Shown: piece by piece, positions 1 through 9,127 of the stretch
How positions within the stretch are numbered: the first letter of the stretch is position 1
Layout: each line of letters opens with the position of its first letter
DNA from: CAYRGG01 sp964423745
GTDB lineage: Bacteria; Pseudomonadota; Gammaproteobacteria; Competibacterales; Competibacteraceae
DNA length: 64,000 nucleotides
Direction of reading: 5' to 3'
NCBI GenBank assembly: GCA_964423745.1
Contig: CAYRGG010000016.1
Span: 1 to 64,000 of the forward strand
The notes under the pieces: model-generated
The model's database searches: none
The model's input: the letters and a program-made list of their open reading frames with translations, nothing else
What the model was told of the DNA's origin: nothing
Translations under genes and position numbers: made by a program

Positions 1-91
1 CCCATCCAAGCCCCATATAGATACGGTTTAAACTACCTCCAGCCTCTTTTTCCAGACTTATGCGTTGCCCTTTTTGCAAATTAATCGCCAT
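1..91 (-). CDS. TerD-family protein, N-terminus only (cut by window edge)
   Basis: Only the first 30 codons are visible, on the minus strand. They read MAINLQKGQRISLEKEAGGS and continue to a MGLGW segment, which matches the opening of TerD/TerE/TerZ-type proteins (a basic amphipathic strand followed by the conserved GLGWD). A GGAGG ribosome-binding site lies 5 bases before the ATG. Family members bind calcium and are linked to tellurite resistance, phage inhibition and stress response; the exact role here cannot be told from 30 residues. It lies downstream of a broken RDD-family gene on the same strand. TerD-like assignment is fairly secure; which subfamily is unknown. Confidence 0.75.
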   Translation of the reverse strand, partial: MAINLQKGQRISLEKEAGGSLNRIYMGLGW

Positions 92-252
92 AAATACCTC
101 CAACAAGAATGCGTTATGGTTTTATAAAATAATGTCGTTACGGTGAAAAATCGATAATCAGCAGCCTCCTCCTAGGACGCCTGATTACTCGGCAAGTTTA
201 ATAAGATAGCCTTAAATCAGATAATCCGTGAGGATACATCTGTGGCAAAGCC

Positions 253-440
253 TCAATGATTATTGTTACTCTTAATAGGTCGAATGACCACGGTTCCTGC
301 TAGTTTATCGTGCCACCCTTGCTTCCTGCTATCCCAAGCAATCCAAAGATAACCGAGACCAGCCGACAATAGGGAAAGATTATAAATTAAATACGAAACA
401 GGCGGCGCTTAAGCGCACCGAGTGTTGGCAATTTTAACAA
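253..440 (-). pseudogene. Broken RDD-family membrane protein gene (C-terminal remnant)
   Basis: Reading the minus strand toward 253, an open stretch encodes a hydrophobic helix, then WDSRKQGWHDKLAGTVVIR and a stop. The W/F-D-x-R/K-K-x3-HD-x-LAGT-VV pattern is the classic C-terminus of RDD-family integral membrane proteins. The frame has a stop at 409-411 and no start. The preceding residues appear in another frame (TLGALKRR, about 412-440), so a frameshift probably separates the two pieces. The conserved N-terminal RDD helix is not recognisable upstream. I infer a decayed gene; a sequencing error in the frameshift would restore only part of it. Confidence 0.55.
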
Positions 441-687
441 GCCTCGGGTGGAATTGCTCTATCGGGTGCTGGTTAAGCCGATAACGGATTGATTAGGCAA
501 GGTGCTTTTTCTTGGAACTGGGGGTAGCGGGCACAGCCTTCCAAGAAGTTCCTGGTGGAGGTTTGGGTAAATCCGGCTATACAGCGGTTACAGGCTAAGA
601 CATTGGAAGCCTTGCCCATAGCCGCCTTAGGGGGCTTAGAGCGGGGAGCCGTCACGAGGATACCGTAACACATTCCCCGCTTCGGGT
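441..687. other. Intergenic stretch, no supported gene
   Basis: Between the RDD remnant and the FemAB-like gene. A 66-codon open frame exists on the minus strand (473-673), but its cysteine- and proline-rich product resembles no family I know and it has no convincing ribosome-binding site. I leave it unassigned. The stretch may be the lost upstream part of the RDD gene or debris from a rearrangement. Confidence 0.4.
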
Positions 688-1782
688 TCAGTTATTTCGA
701 TGCCTTGACCGGTCCCAGATTGAATAAACATTTCGTGCGGTGGGCTGCAACACATGCCAACCTCGTCGAACCCAGGGTCGGTATGTACGTGTAACAGTGG
801 TGCTGTAAGTGGATTCGGGATTCCAGCCCTGTTTAAATTTCACCAGACTAGGGCGTTCGCCGGGGGTCTCGCCGAAACTGAATCGACCTATAGCTCGCTG
901 ATGGCACCATCGAATCGCTGCATCCACAAGCGCATTTGTCGGTCGAGATGATGATGCAGCCGGGTTTGCAGATGATATCCAATAGATGGCCAGGTTTTTA
1001 GATACAAGCAGTATCACAAGGCCAACAGGACGACCACCTTTTTGTGCAACGAAGGGTATAGCAAGCTTTTCACAAAGCAGTTTTTCTATAAACCGCCACG
1101 GCTTAGCCGTCCCACCAAGCCGACGCATGGTTTCCTCGTAAATCCCGTATGCTTTACGAACGAGCTCAATATCCGCGTCCGCCTGAATGCTAATGCCCTC
1201 GCGAATGCTGCGCCGAATGGCGCGGCGGAAAGAAGATTTATAGCCAGCCTGTATGCGTTCGAGTGGATGATCAAGATCCAATACTGGACATAATCTCTTA
1301 GTAGTTAGGTTTTGATCGTCCCGCTGCATACATTGCAACATAGATTCCGGCGCCATTGGTGGAACTAGGACACGGTACTCGAAAGCTTTGTGAATGGCAG
1401 CTTCCGCATCGATTTCAGAGGAAATTGTCGATAAAAGTTCCCTATGATCGACGAAGTCGGGATGAACCAGTGGACCGCCGTAAGAATCAAACACGGATGA
1501 GTAAAGAGCGCGAAACGGACCACCAGCCGAAAACCGCATAAGTGGTAACCCTGCCACAGGCCGATCGTCGAAATAAAACAAACGGTAAACTAACTGCACG
1601 TAACTATAAATCGAGGCAAGGGATTCACCCCAACCATAGGTATGCTGAGGCGTTGTCCATGGAACAGTGTTTACAAACGCGTTCCAAGTATTTGGATCTT
1701 CACAGAGTTTCACCGTAATTGGCGCGGTCTTCGCATGATTAATTTTGGCGTGATTTAACATATTGGCATTAAGATTTGACAT
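688..1782 (-). CDS. FemAB-like GNAT-fold acyltransferase
   Basis: A 364-residue cytoplasmic protein with the two-lobed FemAB/BioF2-like acetyltransferase layout. The C-terminal half (about residues 170-330) carries the pattern YKSSFRRAIRRSIREG, then YEETMRRLGG, then AIYWISSANPAASSSRPTNA and FSFGETPGE, which matches the substrate pocket and acyl-donor region of FemAB-like proteins. Relatives add amino acids to peptidoglycan precursors or act in exopolysaccharide and PEP-CTERM loci. The nearest same-strand gene is the YbhN-like protein 1.3 kb upstream, so a shared cell-surface role is possible but not shown. Start is the ATG at 1782. The donor and acceptor cannot be inferred. Confidence 0.7.
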   Translation of the reverse strand: MSNLNANMLNHAKINHAKTAPITVKLCEDPNTWNAFVNTVPWTTPQHTYGWGESLASIYSYVQLVYRLFYFDDRPVAGLPLMRFSAGGPFRALYSSVFDSYGGPLVHPDFVDHRELLSTISSEIDAEAAIHKAFEYRVLVPPMAPESMLQCMQRDDQNLTTKRLCPVLDLDHPLERIQAGYKSSFRRAIRRSIREGISIQADADIELVRKAYGIYEETMRRLGGTAKPWRFIEKLLCEKLAIPFVAQKGGRPVGLVILLVSKNLAIYWISSANPAASSSRPTNALVDAAIRWCHQRAIGRFSFGETPGERPSLVKFKQGWNPESTYSTTVTRTYRPWVRRGWHVLQPTARNVYSIWDRSRHRNN

Positions 1783-3107
1783 ATTGGTATTAAATTTTTT
1801 ACTGAAGTTGCAACATTCTTTGCAGCGATTTGGTATTAGACAACACCGACATTCCGAGGAGACTCCATGTAACCCTTTGATTATTTTTTACGAAAAATCC
1901 TAATGTTCTTTCACGCGACATTAACCTTTTTAAATACACGCGAAATTTAGTCTTCTATAAAAACTAAAATAGCCCCTTTAAAAATTAAACTAGAAACAAC
2001 CTCTGAACGCAGGCGACAACTAAAAATGTTCAACACCAACGATTCTTGATGAACCATTTTTGCCGCTGCACGAAGTAAGATAAGATTTCTTGGAAGCCCA
2101 AGAATTTATTTAAAAAGATGCTTATAAATTAGTAAAAATTTGACCTCCAGTATAATCTGCGTTGTTAGGGTATTGGAGCATACACTGCTAGATTCCCATG
2201 AGTTATTTTCGAAACCAGGTTGTATATTTCACACCTTATGTTACTGGAAAATAGTGTAATTTTTTATTTTTAATAAAAACTATCTGGATCTGAAATGCAT
2301 TGATCCATAGTTTGAAGATTGGCTATGGTGAGTAATAAACACTCAAAATACTAGCAGTAGATGTCAAACCTTAATTCAACATTTATTCCGTTTATAGTAA
2401 CTAGGATAAATAAAAAAGGCAATCAACACTTGATTAAATTTTTATTAAAATAAGATAAATATTAGGTGAAGAAAACTTCCTCAATAATTGTTTTGGTATT
2501 TGGCTATAACCATGTATTTTCTAATCCAATACTGCAAAGTCTTTATGTTTATACGTTTTGCGAAAATATATTGAAAATACTCTACTAAAATAGTGTTTTT
2601 TTGCCTTAGAGCATTAATAATTATGCAAAGCCGTAATGAGCCATTATCCAATACTAAGCGACATTAATTGCAATTAAAACTTGATTAAAAAATGCTGCTA
2701 ATATTACCCATAGAGTCTTAAAAAGGCTGAAATTTACATCCTATACTTTAATTGATATATTCAGTTGTTGTACTAAAAAGTAATGAAAAAACTGTTTTGC
2801 CTAATTACGATAGAATCGGGCTAAGGGAGAATAAGATAGAATCGGGCTAAGGGAGAATAAGCTTGAGGATTTTTTCTTGTCGCAGATCAAATCAGGATAT
2901 GCCAATGATTTCTTGATCTTCAATGAGGTAGCGATAAAGACACAATCAGAACAGCGCTACTAGTGCACTGCGGCGCCGTGTACTTTTATAATATCGATAT
3001 TTTCTTAGATGGCCGTAAAACACTTGACGTTAGTCATTCGAACTTCGTTAAGATAAGCAACAGAAAAGTTGATAAAACGTTATTTTTTAAAAACGTTAGG
3101 CATTATA
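1783..3107. other. AT-rich 1.3 kb region without a recognisable gene
   Basis: Markedly more AT-rich than the rest of the window, with many stops in all frames. It contains a 26-base tandem duplication (separate entry). Immediately after it, an open stretch of about 40 codons on the plus strand (about 2835-2969) reads through KLEDFFLSQIKSGYANDF and ends at a stop without a start codon; it may be the remnant of a lost gene. A 72-codon frame at 2963-3181 runs into the 3' end of the YbhN-like gene and has no family resemblance. I see no tRNA or insertion-sequence ends. Confidence 0.5.
2809..2860. repeat. Perfect 26-base tandem duplication
   Basis: The 26-base unit beginning GATAGAATCGGGCTAAGG occurs at 2809-2834 and again without a gap at 2835-2860, with no differences. 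Two units only, in non-coding AT-rich DNA. Consistent with a recent slippage or duplication event, and because 26 is not a multiple of three it would break any reading frame crossing it. Confidence 0.9.
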
Positions 3108-4124
3108 TCACTTTAAATTTCGACTTGAGCTGTCGACTTTATTTGCCGAAGAACAGACCTCGGTCGAGGCGCTATCTCTAGATAACAGAAGTAAAAGGCC
3201 GCCAATCAACGCAATGCCCAGATTCTTTAAACGAATCAATAGGGCAGCCGATAACCCTAAAACCGCATCGAACCCAGCCACATCGAAAACGGCTGCTGTG
3301 CTCAACTCGTTGAGCCCCCACCCACCCAAAGAGATAGGCAAGCTTCCTAACAGCAAAATACTTGGAAAAATAAGAAAAACCCTTTCTATATCGATATTTG
3401 ACTGAAAAGACAGGGCCGCAAACCAATAGTTAAGCCCGCTCAAAAATAAAAATATCAATGAAAATAGTATCGCTGTAACCAGCGCCCCAGGGTGGTTCCC
3501 ATATTGACGTATGGATGTGTGCCAGCTAGCGAGCGTTGCGATAACCTTTCCAACAATTCCTTGGGACTCGATCTGATAAAGGCGCTCAACAAGGCTCCCA
3601 ACAAGCAAATAAATCGAGATCACAAAAATCAGCGTGAGCCCACCCGCCACAACTAGCCAGTCTGATTCACCCGTCCTAGCCGCCACAACTAGCAAGCTCA
3701 TAATGACCCACAGTAAAACCATATAGAGCCCGGTTAATCTGTCAACAATAACCGCTGCGGCTGCGAGGTGGGTTGGTAGCGCATGTTTTCGAGTGCCATA
3801 TATGCGAAATGCATCGCCACCGATGGTTGACGGAGCAAATTGGTTAAAAAAACAACCGATGAGATAAATTCTTAACAGGGATCCGAACGGAAACACAACG
3901 CTTCTAGCACGCAGCAAAATGTACCATCGCCAGACACTCATCAAAATAAGCAAAGGCGTAAGCGCGACGCAAAGAGAAACAAAAAGCCAGTTAGGATCTA
4001 TGAGCGTTTCCGCAAGCTGATCCAAGTCTATCAGCCACAAGATAAACGCTATACATAAAATGGTGCCACCGATCCGAATCGCTCTGGAAATCTGCAATCC
4101 ACGCCGATTCTTTATAGTGTTCAC
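3108..4124 (-). CDS. YbhN/AglD-type flippase-like membrane protein (lysylphosphatidylglycerol synthase TM family)
   Basis: A 338-residue polytopic protein with about eight hydrophobic segments. The landmarks of the LPG_synthase_TM/UPF0104 family are present: an early membrane helix, the FNQFAPSTIGGDAFRIY motif at about residues 92-108 (N-x4-P-x3-GGD), and the late SLPISLGGWGLNE motif at about 258-270. Members act as lipid-carrier flippases or accessory proteins in envelope polysaccharide and lipid modification. The catalytic MprF C-terminal domain is absent, so this is not an aminoacyl-PG synthase. The start is a GTG (4122-4124) that follows the stop of a short upstream frame by three bases. 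Function beyond envelope lipid handling is unknown. Confidence 0.75.
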   Translation of the reverse strand: MNTIKNRRGLQISRAIRIGGTILCIAFILWLIDLDQLAETLIDPNWLFVSLCVALTPLLILMSVWRWYILLRARSVVFPFGSLLRIYLIGCFFNQFAPSTIGGDAFRIYGTRKHALPTHLAAAAVIVDRLTGLYMVLLWVIMSLLVVAARTGESDWLVVAGGLTLIFVISIYLLVGSLVERLYQIESQGIVGKVIATLASWHTSIRQYGNHPGALVTAILFSLIFLFLSGLNYWFAALSFQSNIDIERVFLIFPSILLLGSLPISLGGWGLNELSTAAVFDVAGFDAVLGLSAALLIRLKNLGIALIGGLLLLLSRDSASTEVCSSANKVDSSSRNLK

Positions 4125-4127
4125 AGT

Positions 4128-4256
4128 CTATAAAAGATTTGTGCTAAGCAGGGGGAGCTCGGATCTTTTGCGCAGGATTTTTATCCTGCTATCGACCAGA
4201 CCATACACTGAATAATCTAACGCGCGGACAAGGATCAAGAATATCAACAAAGCCAT
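4128..4256 (-). CDS. Short hydrophobic ORF of unknown function, 42 residues
   Basis: An ATG-initiated minus-strand frame whose stop lies three bases before the GTG of the YbhN-like gene. Its product begins MALLIFLILVRALDYSVYGL and continues with a basic stretch SRIKILRKR: one membrane helix then a positive tail. The frame is open a few codons upstream of the ATG. The pattern also resembles the last helix of an ABC-transporter permease, so it could be a gene remnant rather than a small membrane protein. I cannot identify it; tight spacing to the next gene is the main argument for translation. Confidence 0.3.
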   Translation of the reverse strand: MALLIFLILVRALDYSVYGLVDSRIKILRKRSELPLLSTNLL

Positions 4257-4660
4257 CACACGCAAGTTGAGCGATTATTGCTTTGAACGTCAATGGGCTT
4301 TTCGGTGCTGCGCAAAACTTTAAAATAATCTAAGTTGTCAATACGAATAGGCTTCATAACTTCATTATAAACTCTGGACCAATTTCAAACATAGTTTTAA
4401 AGTATCATCTAGAAAGTGCATGAAGCAAGGCTGACTGACTACATGTTCTCCTAGATCAATCGAGGGTTCTACCGCGTTGGATTGGATAGACCGCCTCGAC
4501 TAGCTATAAGGTAACCGGATTAAAGAAATAGGTGGCACCCTGAAACATAGATAGTTACAACTGCTAGTTCAATCATGTTGAAGGATCCGTTCGAATACGG
4601 AAAATCGCAATGGGTCATTTATGCATCACGATATCATCACAGACAGACGGGGAAAAATCG
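4257..4660. other. Intergenic region before the epimerase gene
   Basis: About 400 bases between the divergent short ORF and the epimerase. An open frame extends from 4610 into the epimerase gene but lacks family similarity before residue 18, so I treat it as leader. No strong hairpin, tRNA or repeat was seen; promoters for both directions should lie here but none is clear enough to place. Confidence 0.35.
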
Positions 4661-5647
4661 ATGCGTACATTGATCACCGGGGGTACGGGATTTACGGGCA
4701 CTCACCTAGCTCGCCGACTCCTTGCAAAAGGCCATGACGTCACATTACTGGATTATAAACCAGGTCTTTTCAAAGTCGAGCTTGAAGAAAAAGGCGCTCA
4801 TTTTGTCATGGGTTCCGTTACAGACAAGGCGTTAGTTGAACGTGTAAGCGCGGGACTCGATGTTATCTACCATCTTGCTGCTGCTTTCCGACAGATTTCC
4901 GAACCAAAAGAATTTTACTGGGATGTTAACGTGGAGGGCACGCGAAACGTATTAAATGCCGCTGAAAAGCACTCGGTAGCTAAGGTCGTCCATTGCAGCA
5001 CGGGTGGAGTTCATGACGGTAAAAATGAGATGCCTTGGAAAGAGGACTCTCCCATAGCGCCAAGAGACTATTATCAGATCACCAAATGGGAAGGCGAACA
5101 AGTCTGCCAGGAGTTTATAAAGAAGGGACTTGACATAACGATTGTGCGTCCTACCAGCGAATACGGACCGGGCGACGTACACGGTATGCGCTTCCTGTAC
5201 CGCATGGCACGCACTGGTCGATTTATAATGTTTGGCAGCGGCATGGGAACAATTCATCCTATCTATATTGATAACTTAACCGATTTCTTCGAACTCGTAA
5301 CCGACCTACCAGCGGCAAAAGGACGCACGTATATTGCAGCGGACGAAGCGCCTGTCACGTTGAATGATCTTGTGAAAGCCGTTGGCAAGTCGATGAACGT
5401 TGATGTCAGAATTATTCACCTGCCTTTTTACTGGCCTCTCTGGTCAGCTTCCGCTGCCATCGAATTCGCCTGTAAACCGTTAAAAATATCGCCGCCTTTA
5501 TTCAGGCGCCGTGTTAAGTGGTTTAAAAATTTGCGTGCCTACAACATTGATCGTGCAAAGACCGAACTGAACTTTCAGCCACGCATTTCCCTCGAACATG
5601 GGTTAAAGCAAACCGCCGATTGGTATCGTAATGCAGGTTATCTTTAG
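4661..5647 (+). CDS. NAD-dependent epimerase/dehydratase (extended SDR family)
   Basis: A 328-residue Rossmann-fold enzyme. The N-terminus reads MRTLITGGTGFTGTHLA, giving the GxxGxxG dinucleotide motif. The catalytic YxxxK lies in DYYQITKWEGE at about residue 145, preceded by the CSTGGVHDG serine/threonine region. Extended-SDR length and the terminal substrate-binding part fit sugar-nucleotide or sterol-like epimerase/dehydratases; the substrate cannot be named. I chose the ATG at 4661 because the family consensus starts there; the upstream frame to 4610 adds 17 unrelated residues. It converges with the AEC transporter gene, 12 bases apart. Weak purine-rich ribosome site (GACGGGG) precedes the ATG. 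Confidence 0.8.
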   Translation: MRTLITGGTGFTGTHLARRLLAKGHDVTLLDYKPGLFKVELEEKGAHFVMGSVTDKALVERVSAGLDVIYHLAAAFRQISEPKEFYWDVNVEGTRNVLNAAEKHSVAKVVHCSTGGVHDGKNEMPWKEDSPIAPRDYYQITKWEGEQVCQEFIKKGLDITIVRPTSEYGPGDVHGMRFLYRMARTGRFIMFGSGMGTIHPIYIDNLTDFFELVTDLPAAKGRTYIAADEAPVTLNDLVKAVGKSMNVDVRIIHLPFYWPLWSASAAIEFACKPLKISPPLFRRRVKWFKNLRAYNIDRAKTELNFQPRISLEHGLKQTADWYRNAGYL

Positions 5648-5659
5648 TCGCGATTGCCG

Positions 5660-6595
5660 TCAAAAAACCAACAGTAGGAGCACCACAGGCAAAGTCACTA
5701 GGGATAAACCCGTTTCTAGCGTCACAATGGTAGCCATAAAAACCCCATCACCGCCCATCTGACGAGCCAAAATATAAGATGAAGGCGCTCCTGGTAAAGC
5801 GGCAAATAAAATCAATACCCCGCTCTCCAAGGGTTCTAGTTTCATCAATTCACACAAGACCGCTGTTATACCAGGCAATGCCATTAATTTAAGTACAGCG
5901 GTTAACACTAATTGAGGTTTCCAAAACATTTTTCCAGTTTCTCTGAGCCCTGCACCCACAGCCAACAGACCGATAGGCAGTGCAGCTTGAGCCAAAATAG
6001 CCAAGACCGGCTCACTACCCAGGGGTACACCTAAACCAGTACTATTAAGAAGAATCCCCAATAGACAGGCTAAAATCAGCGGATTACGTAATAAAGCGGC
6101 CAATAACTCTCTTATGGAGTGCGAACCTGTGCCATGGGTTGTCAATACGATAACGCATAAGACGTTGATGATAGGTATCAAAATCGCAATGGCAAGGGCT
6201 GCCACTGTGACGCCTGGCTCCAAAAACAAAGTACTGGCGGCCGCCAGACCCACATAGGTATTAAAACGGATACTGCCTTGATAGATAGAACTAAATTGTG
6301 GACCATTGACGCCCAATAGGGGTTTTAGACCGAACACGACAATGCTAATGATCAGTAGGGTTGCGGTAATTACGCTGGCTACAGGTACAAGGGGGTAACT
6401 GCCGAGTTCCGCTAAAGCGAGTTTACGGACTAAAAGCGCCGGAAATAACAAAAAGTAAGTCAGCCGCTCTGCCTCGGTCCAAAATATCTCACTAAAAAAA
6501 CCTCGGTGGCGCAGTCCATAACCGAGTATGATCAAAAAAAAGATTGGCCCCAACGCCTCAATGACAAAAAGGAAATTCTCTATAAGGGCGTTCAT
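5660..6595 (-). CDS. AEC-family transporter (auxin efflux carrier-like)
   Basis: A 311-residue inner-membrane protein with about ten hydrophobic helices in two similar halves, as in AEC/BASS-fold carriers. It opens with MNALIENFLFVIEALGPIFF and contains the family features RKLALAELGSY in the first half and LPIGLLAVGAGL and FAALPGAPSSYILARQMGGD in the second; the last is the crossover helix typical of AEC proteins. Bacterial relatives export or import organic acids such as malate or malonate; the substrate here is unknown. A TTG 18 bases upstream would give a longer form overlapping the preceding gene; I chose the ATG at 6595, seven bases after that gene's stop. Likely cotranscribed with it. 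Confidence 0.8.
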   Translation of the reverse strand: MNALIENFLFVIEALGPIFFLIILGYGLRHRGFFSEIFWTEAERLTYFLLFPALLVRKLALAELGSYPLVPVASVITATLLIISIVVFGLKPLLGVNGPQFSSIYQGSIRFNTYVGLAAASTLFLEPGVTVAALAIAILIPIINVLCVIVLTTHGTGSHSIRELLAALLRNPLILACLLGILLNSTGLGVPLGSEPVLAILAQAALPIGLLAVGAGLRETGKMFWKPQLVLTAVLKLMALPGITAVLCELMKLEPLESGVLILFAALPGAPSSYILARQMGGDGVFMATIVTLETGLSLVTLPVVLLLLVF

Positions 6596-6602
6596 CGCCC
6601 TT

Positions 6603-7412
6603 TCAAACCACAACCTGGTCCGTTACCTGGACAACTTCATCGATACCACCTTGAAATACCTCTAACCACGCCACATATAACAACGCTCCAAGATAGGCCG
6701 ATAGCGGAAAGGCTAAAACCTGCGCAACCAGAGAGAAAAAACCAAAATAGGCTATGACAAGCAGTGGAAAACCCAATAAACCCAAAGCTGGCAGCAACCA
6801 TGGATTGAGTTGCACTGCGAGAAAACTGAGCCGCCAGCACTGCTGAAGGGGCATTTCTCGAAATAGATAAAGGGGGATGACAAAGCAAGCAAACGACACC
6901 TGCAACACCAACAAAAATCCGCCTATCATGCCTAATTGAGTCCCCAAAACACTCTCTGCCAAGCCAAAAGAAGGATTTGCCGTCCAGGCGTCAGCTTCAC
7001 CAAATCCTTTTACACTATCCAGCAACAAGTAAAGAATGAGATAACCCTGCAGCAGCAAGAAAAATGAAAATAGCGCTGACCGTAGTAATACCCGTAAAGT
7101 GGTGGGAAATAGTAAGTGCTGAAGGAAAAATGCTTTACGTTGTTGGGTGAGCCGGGCAAATCCGCAAGCAAGGCTCATGGCAAGGGTAAGGGGAAAACCG
7201 TAGCAAAATACCGTGATCGATACGGTTAACCAACCCGCCGCCACGGGGGACACAACGTCCCAAGGTAAGGTCAGTAGTAAACTGGTCCCTACAGGCGCCA
7301 CCAATGCAGCCAACAAAAACAGTGCTGGGCGCTCTGTCAACAGGCGTAAAGCTTGATAAAGCCAGTCAAACCCAGCCCCCGGCGATAGCACTCTTGGTCC
7401 ATTTAATTTCAT
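6603..7412 (-). CDS. Polytopic membrane protein of unknown function
   Basis: I do not recognise the family with confidence. The product is about 269 residues with some six hydrophobic helices: near residues 30-50, 60-85, 110-135, 165-185, 205-225 and 230-255. A short cytoplasmic segment RLTQQRKAFF lies between helices 2 and 3. The general layout (glycerophosphodiester-like GAGFDWLYQALRLL opening, then repeated hydrophobic blocks) recalls small BPSS1780/DUF2189-type membrane proteins, but this is a guess. The frame is open to a TTG at 7439; the ATG at 7412 is preferred although neither has a strong ribosome site. The next gene downstream on the same strand is the AEC transporter, seven bases away, suggesting one transcript. 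Confidence 0.6.
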   Translation of the reverse strand: MKLNGPRVLSPGAGFDWLYQALRLLTERPALFLLAALVAPVGTSLLLTLPWDVVSPVAAGWLTVSITVFCYGFPLTLAMSLACGFARLTQQRKAFFLQHLLFPTTLRVLLRSALFSFFLLLQGYLILYLLLDSVKGFGEADAWTANPSFGLAESVLGTQLGMIGGFLLVLQVSFACFVIPLYLFREMPLQQCWRLSFLAVQLNPWLLPALGLLGFPLLVIAYFGFFSLVAQVLAFPLSAYLGALLYVAWLEVFQGGIDEVVQVTDQVVV

Positions 7413-7552
7413 TTCATTAATAAACTCGTTTTTATGCAAAGACTTTATTTGCTCGCTATTTCACTGGTTCACCCAGGAATCTATGGTAATTTTAAGCGAC
7501 CCTGTTTAGGATAGTGCATGCTTGCTCGTTTTCCCAAACAACGTGAGATCCT

Positions 7553-8647
7553 ATGGCGAAACAAACGCCCTTATTTTCTGTTCACCAAAATCTGAACGCT
7601 AAAATGATGCAGTTCAGGGGCTGGGACATGCCCCTGCACTATGGTTCTCAAATTGAAGAACATTTTCAGGTGCGGGGTGATGTGGGTTTGTTTGATGTGT
7701 CCCACTTGATAAAGTTGGACGTCATCGGTAAGGAATCTCAAGCCTTTTTACGTTATTTACTTACGAATGATGTGCACCGCCTCAATCCTAGCCATGGACT
7801 TTACGCCTGTATGCTAAACGAAACAGGCGGTATTTTGGATGACCTGATCGTTTTTCAACGGGGCGATAACGACTATCGACTGGTGATGAACGCAGGCTTT
7901 CGCGAAAGAAAATTAGGTTGGATTAAGGAGCAAGCCAAGTCATTTGATGTGACTATAGAAGAGCGTGATGATCTAGCTATGCTCTCTGTACAAGGGCCAA
8001 ACGCACTCCATTGCGTGGAACAAGTGTTAGGCGCTGAGACACTGCTAGAGGAACTTGCCCCTTTTTGCACCTTACAAACCCAACACCACTTTGTTTCTCG
8101 TACCGGCTACGCTGGTGAGGACGGTTTTGAGATTAGCGTATCCAACGAGCAAGCTATTTTACTATGGGAGGAACTGCTGGAGGCGGGCGCCCATCCCTGT
8201 GGCCTTGGCGCTCGGGATACCTTACGACTAGAAGCAGGTATGGTGCTTTATGGCAGCGACATCGATGAGACAACCTCGCCACTGGTGTCTCAGTTAGAGA
8301 AAACCATCGCTTGGGAACCTTTGGAGCGGAAATTTATTGGCCGAACCGCCTTGCAACAACAACGTGACGTCGGTATACGGCAAACCCTCGCTGGCCTCAT
8401 CCTCGAAGGACAAGGCGGTGTATTGCGGGCATCCCAGCGGGTTGTAACGCCAAGCGGGGCCACTGGCCTGGTGACCAGCGGCACCTATTCTCCCACCTTA
8501 AATCATGCCATTGGCCTAGCCCGCGTTCCGGTTGATATCGGTGACCATTGCGAGGTTCGCATTCGTTATAAATATCGTCCGGCTCGGGTCGTACACCTAC
8601 CCTTCATCCGTCATGGTCACTGCTTTCATGAAGTGCCTTCGTTTTGA
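7553..8647 (+). CDS. gcvT: Glycine cleavage system T protein (aminomethyltransferase)
   Basis: Transfers the methylene group from the aminomethyl-lipoyl H protein to tetrahydrofolate, releasing ammonia, in glycine decarboxylation. The 364-residue length is standard. Family marks are MQFRGWDMPLHYGSQIEEH near the N-terminus, DVSHL at about residue 47, RTGYAGEDGFEI at about 183 and LGARDTLRLEAGMVLYGSDI at about 222, where the folate site lies. The C-terminal barrel (VTSGTYSPTLN) is intact. gcvH follows after 21 bases, so the two are probably cotranscribed; gcvP is not in the window. I found no glycine riboswitch in the 110 bases upstream. Confidence 0.95.
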   Translation: MAKQTPLFSVHQNLNAKMMQFRGWDMPLHYGSQIEEHFQVRGDVGLFDVSHLIKLDVIGKESQAFLRYLLTNDVHRLNPSHGLYACMLNETGGILDDLIVFQRGDNDYRLVMNAGFRERKLGWIKEQAKSFDVTIEERDDLAMLSVQGPNALHCVEQVLGAETLLEELAPFCTLQTQHHFVSRTGYAGEDGFEISVSNEQAILLWEELLEAGAHPCGLGARDTLRLEAGMVLYGSDIDETTSPLVSQLEKTIAWEPLERKFIGRTALQQQRDVGIRQTLAGLILEGQGGVLRASQRVVTPSGATGLVTSGTYSPTLNHAIGLARVPVDIGDHCEVRIRYKYRPARVVHLPFIRHGHCFHEVPSF

Positions 8648-8668
8648 TTCCCACTGGAGGAGCAGATT

Positions 8669-9055
8669 ATGAGCAATATTCCCGATAATCTAAAATACAC
8701 CAAATCCCATGAATGGGTTCGCGTCAATGACAATGGCACCGTGACCGTGGGTGTCACAGACCATGCTCAACAGCAGTTGGGTGATATGGTTTTCATAGAA
8801 ACCCCCGAACCTGGACGAACCGTCGCCGCTAAAGAAGAATGCGCTGTGATCGAGTCCGTAAAAGCCGCCTCCGATGTCTATAGCCCAGCAGCCGGTGAAA
8901 TCCTTGAAGTGAACGAGGCGCTAGCGGATGATCCGCAATTATTAAACCAAGATCCCTATGGCGAAGGTTGGCTATTTGTGTTGCGACCCAGCGAATCTCT
9001 CGATGCGTTGCTCAGTGCAGAAGCTTATCGTGCTTTAGAAGCAGATACAGAATAA
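8669..9055 (+). CDS. gcvH: Glycine cleavage system H protein (lipoyl carrier)
   Basis: The lipoyl-bearing shuttle protein of the glycine cleavage complex. At 128 residues it has the usual size, with the SHEWVRV opening, the ESVKAASDVYSP lipoylation motif (modified lysine at about residue 64) and the C-terminal NQDPYGEGWL segment. A GGAGGAGCAG ribosome site precedes the ATG. It follows gcvT by 21 bases, and the pair is separated by about 70 bases from the unrelated tpx gene. Confidence 0.96.
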   Translation: MSNIPDNLKYTKSHEWVRVNDNGTVTVGVTDHAQQQLGDMVFIETPEPGRTVAAKEECAVIESVKAASDVYSPAAGEILEVNEALADDPQLLNQDPYGEGWLFVLRPSESLDALLSAEAYRALEADTE

Positions 9056-9127
9056 GTAGCATCCGTTGGTAACGATTTTGTTGACCCTGGTTAATCAAAC
9101 TTTTTTGCAATTTTAGGAAACTACATT

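Noticed and set aside
473..673. 66-codon minus-strand frame next to the RDD remnant
   Set aside because: No resemblance to any family, no ribosome site, and odd composition; treated as chance frame.
1042..1293. Open frames on both strands inside the FemAB-like gene
   Set aside because: They are shadows of the conserved gene at 688-1782, which has the coding signal.
2963..3181. 72-codon plus-strand frame overlapping the YbhN-like gene
   Set aside because: Overlaps a well-supported gene on the other strand and matches no family.
7440..7552. Glycine riboswitch before gcvT
   Set aside because: The 110-base leader lacks the paired glycine aptamer cores; no conserved GGAGAG-type elements are visible.
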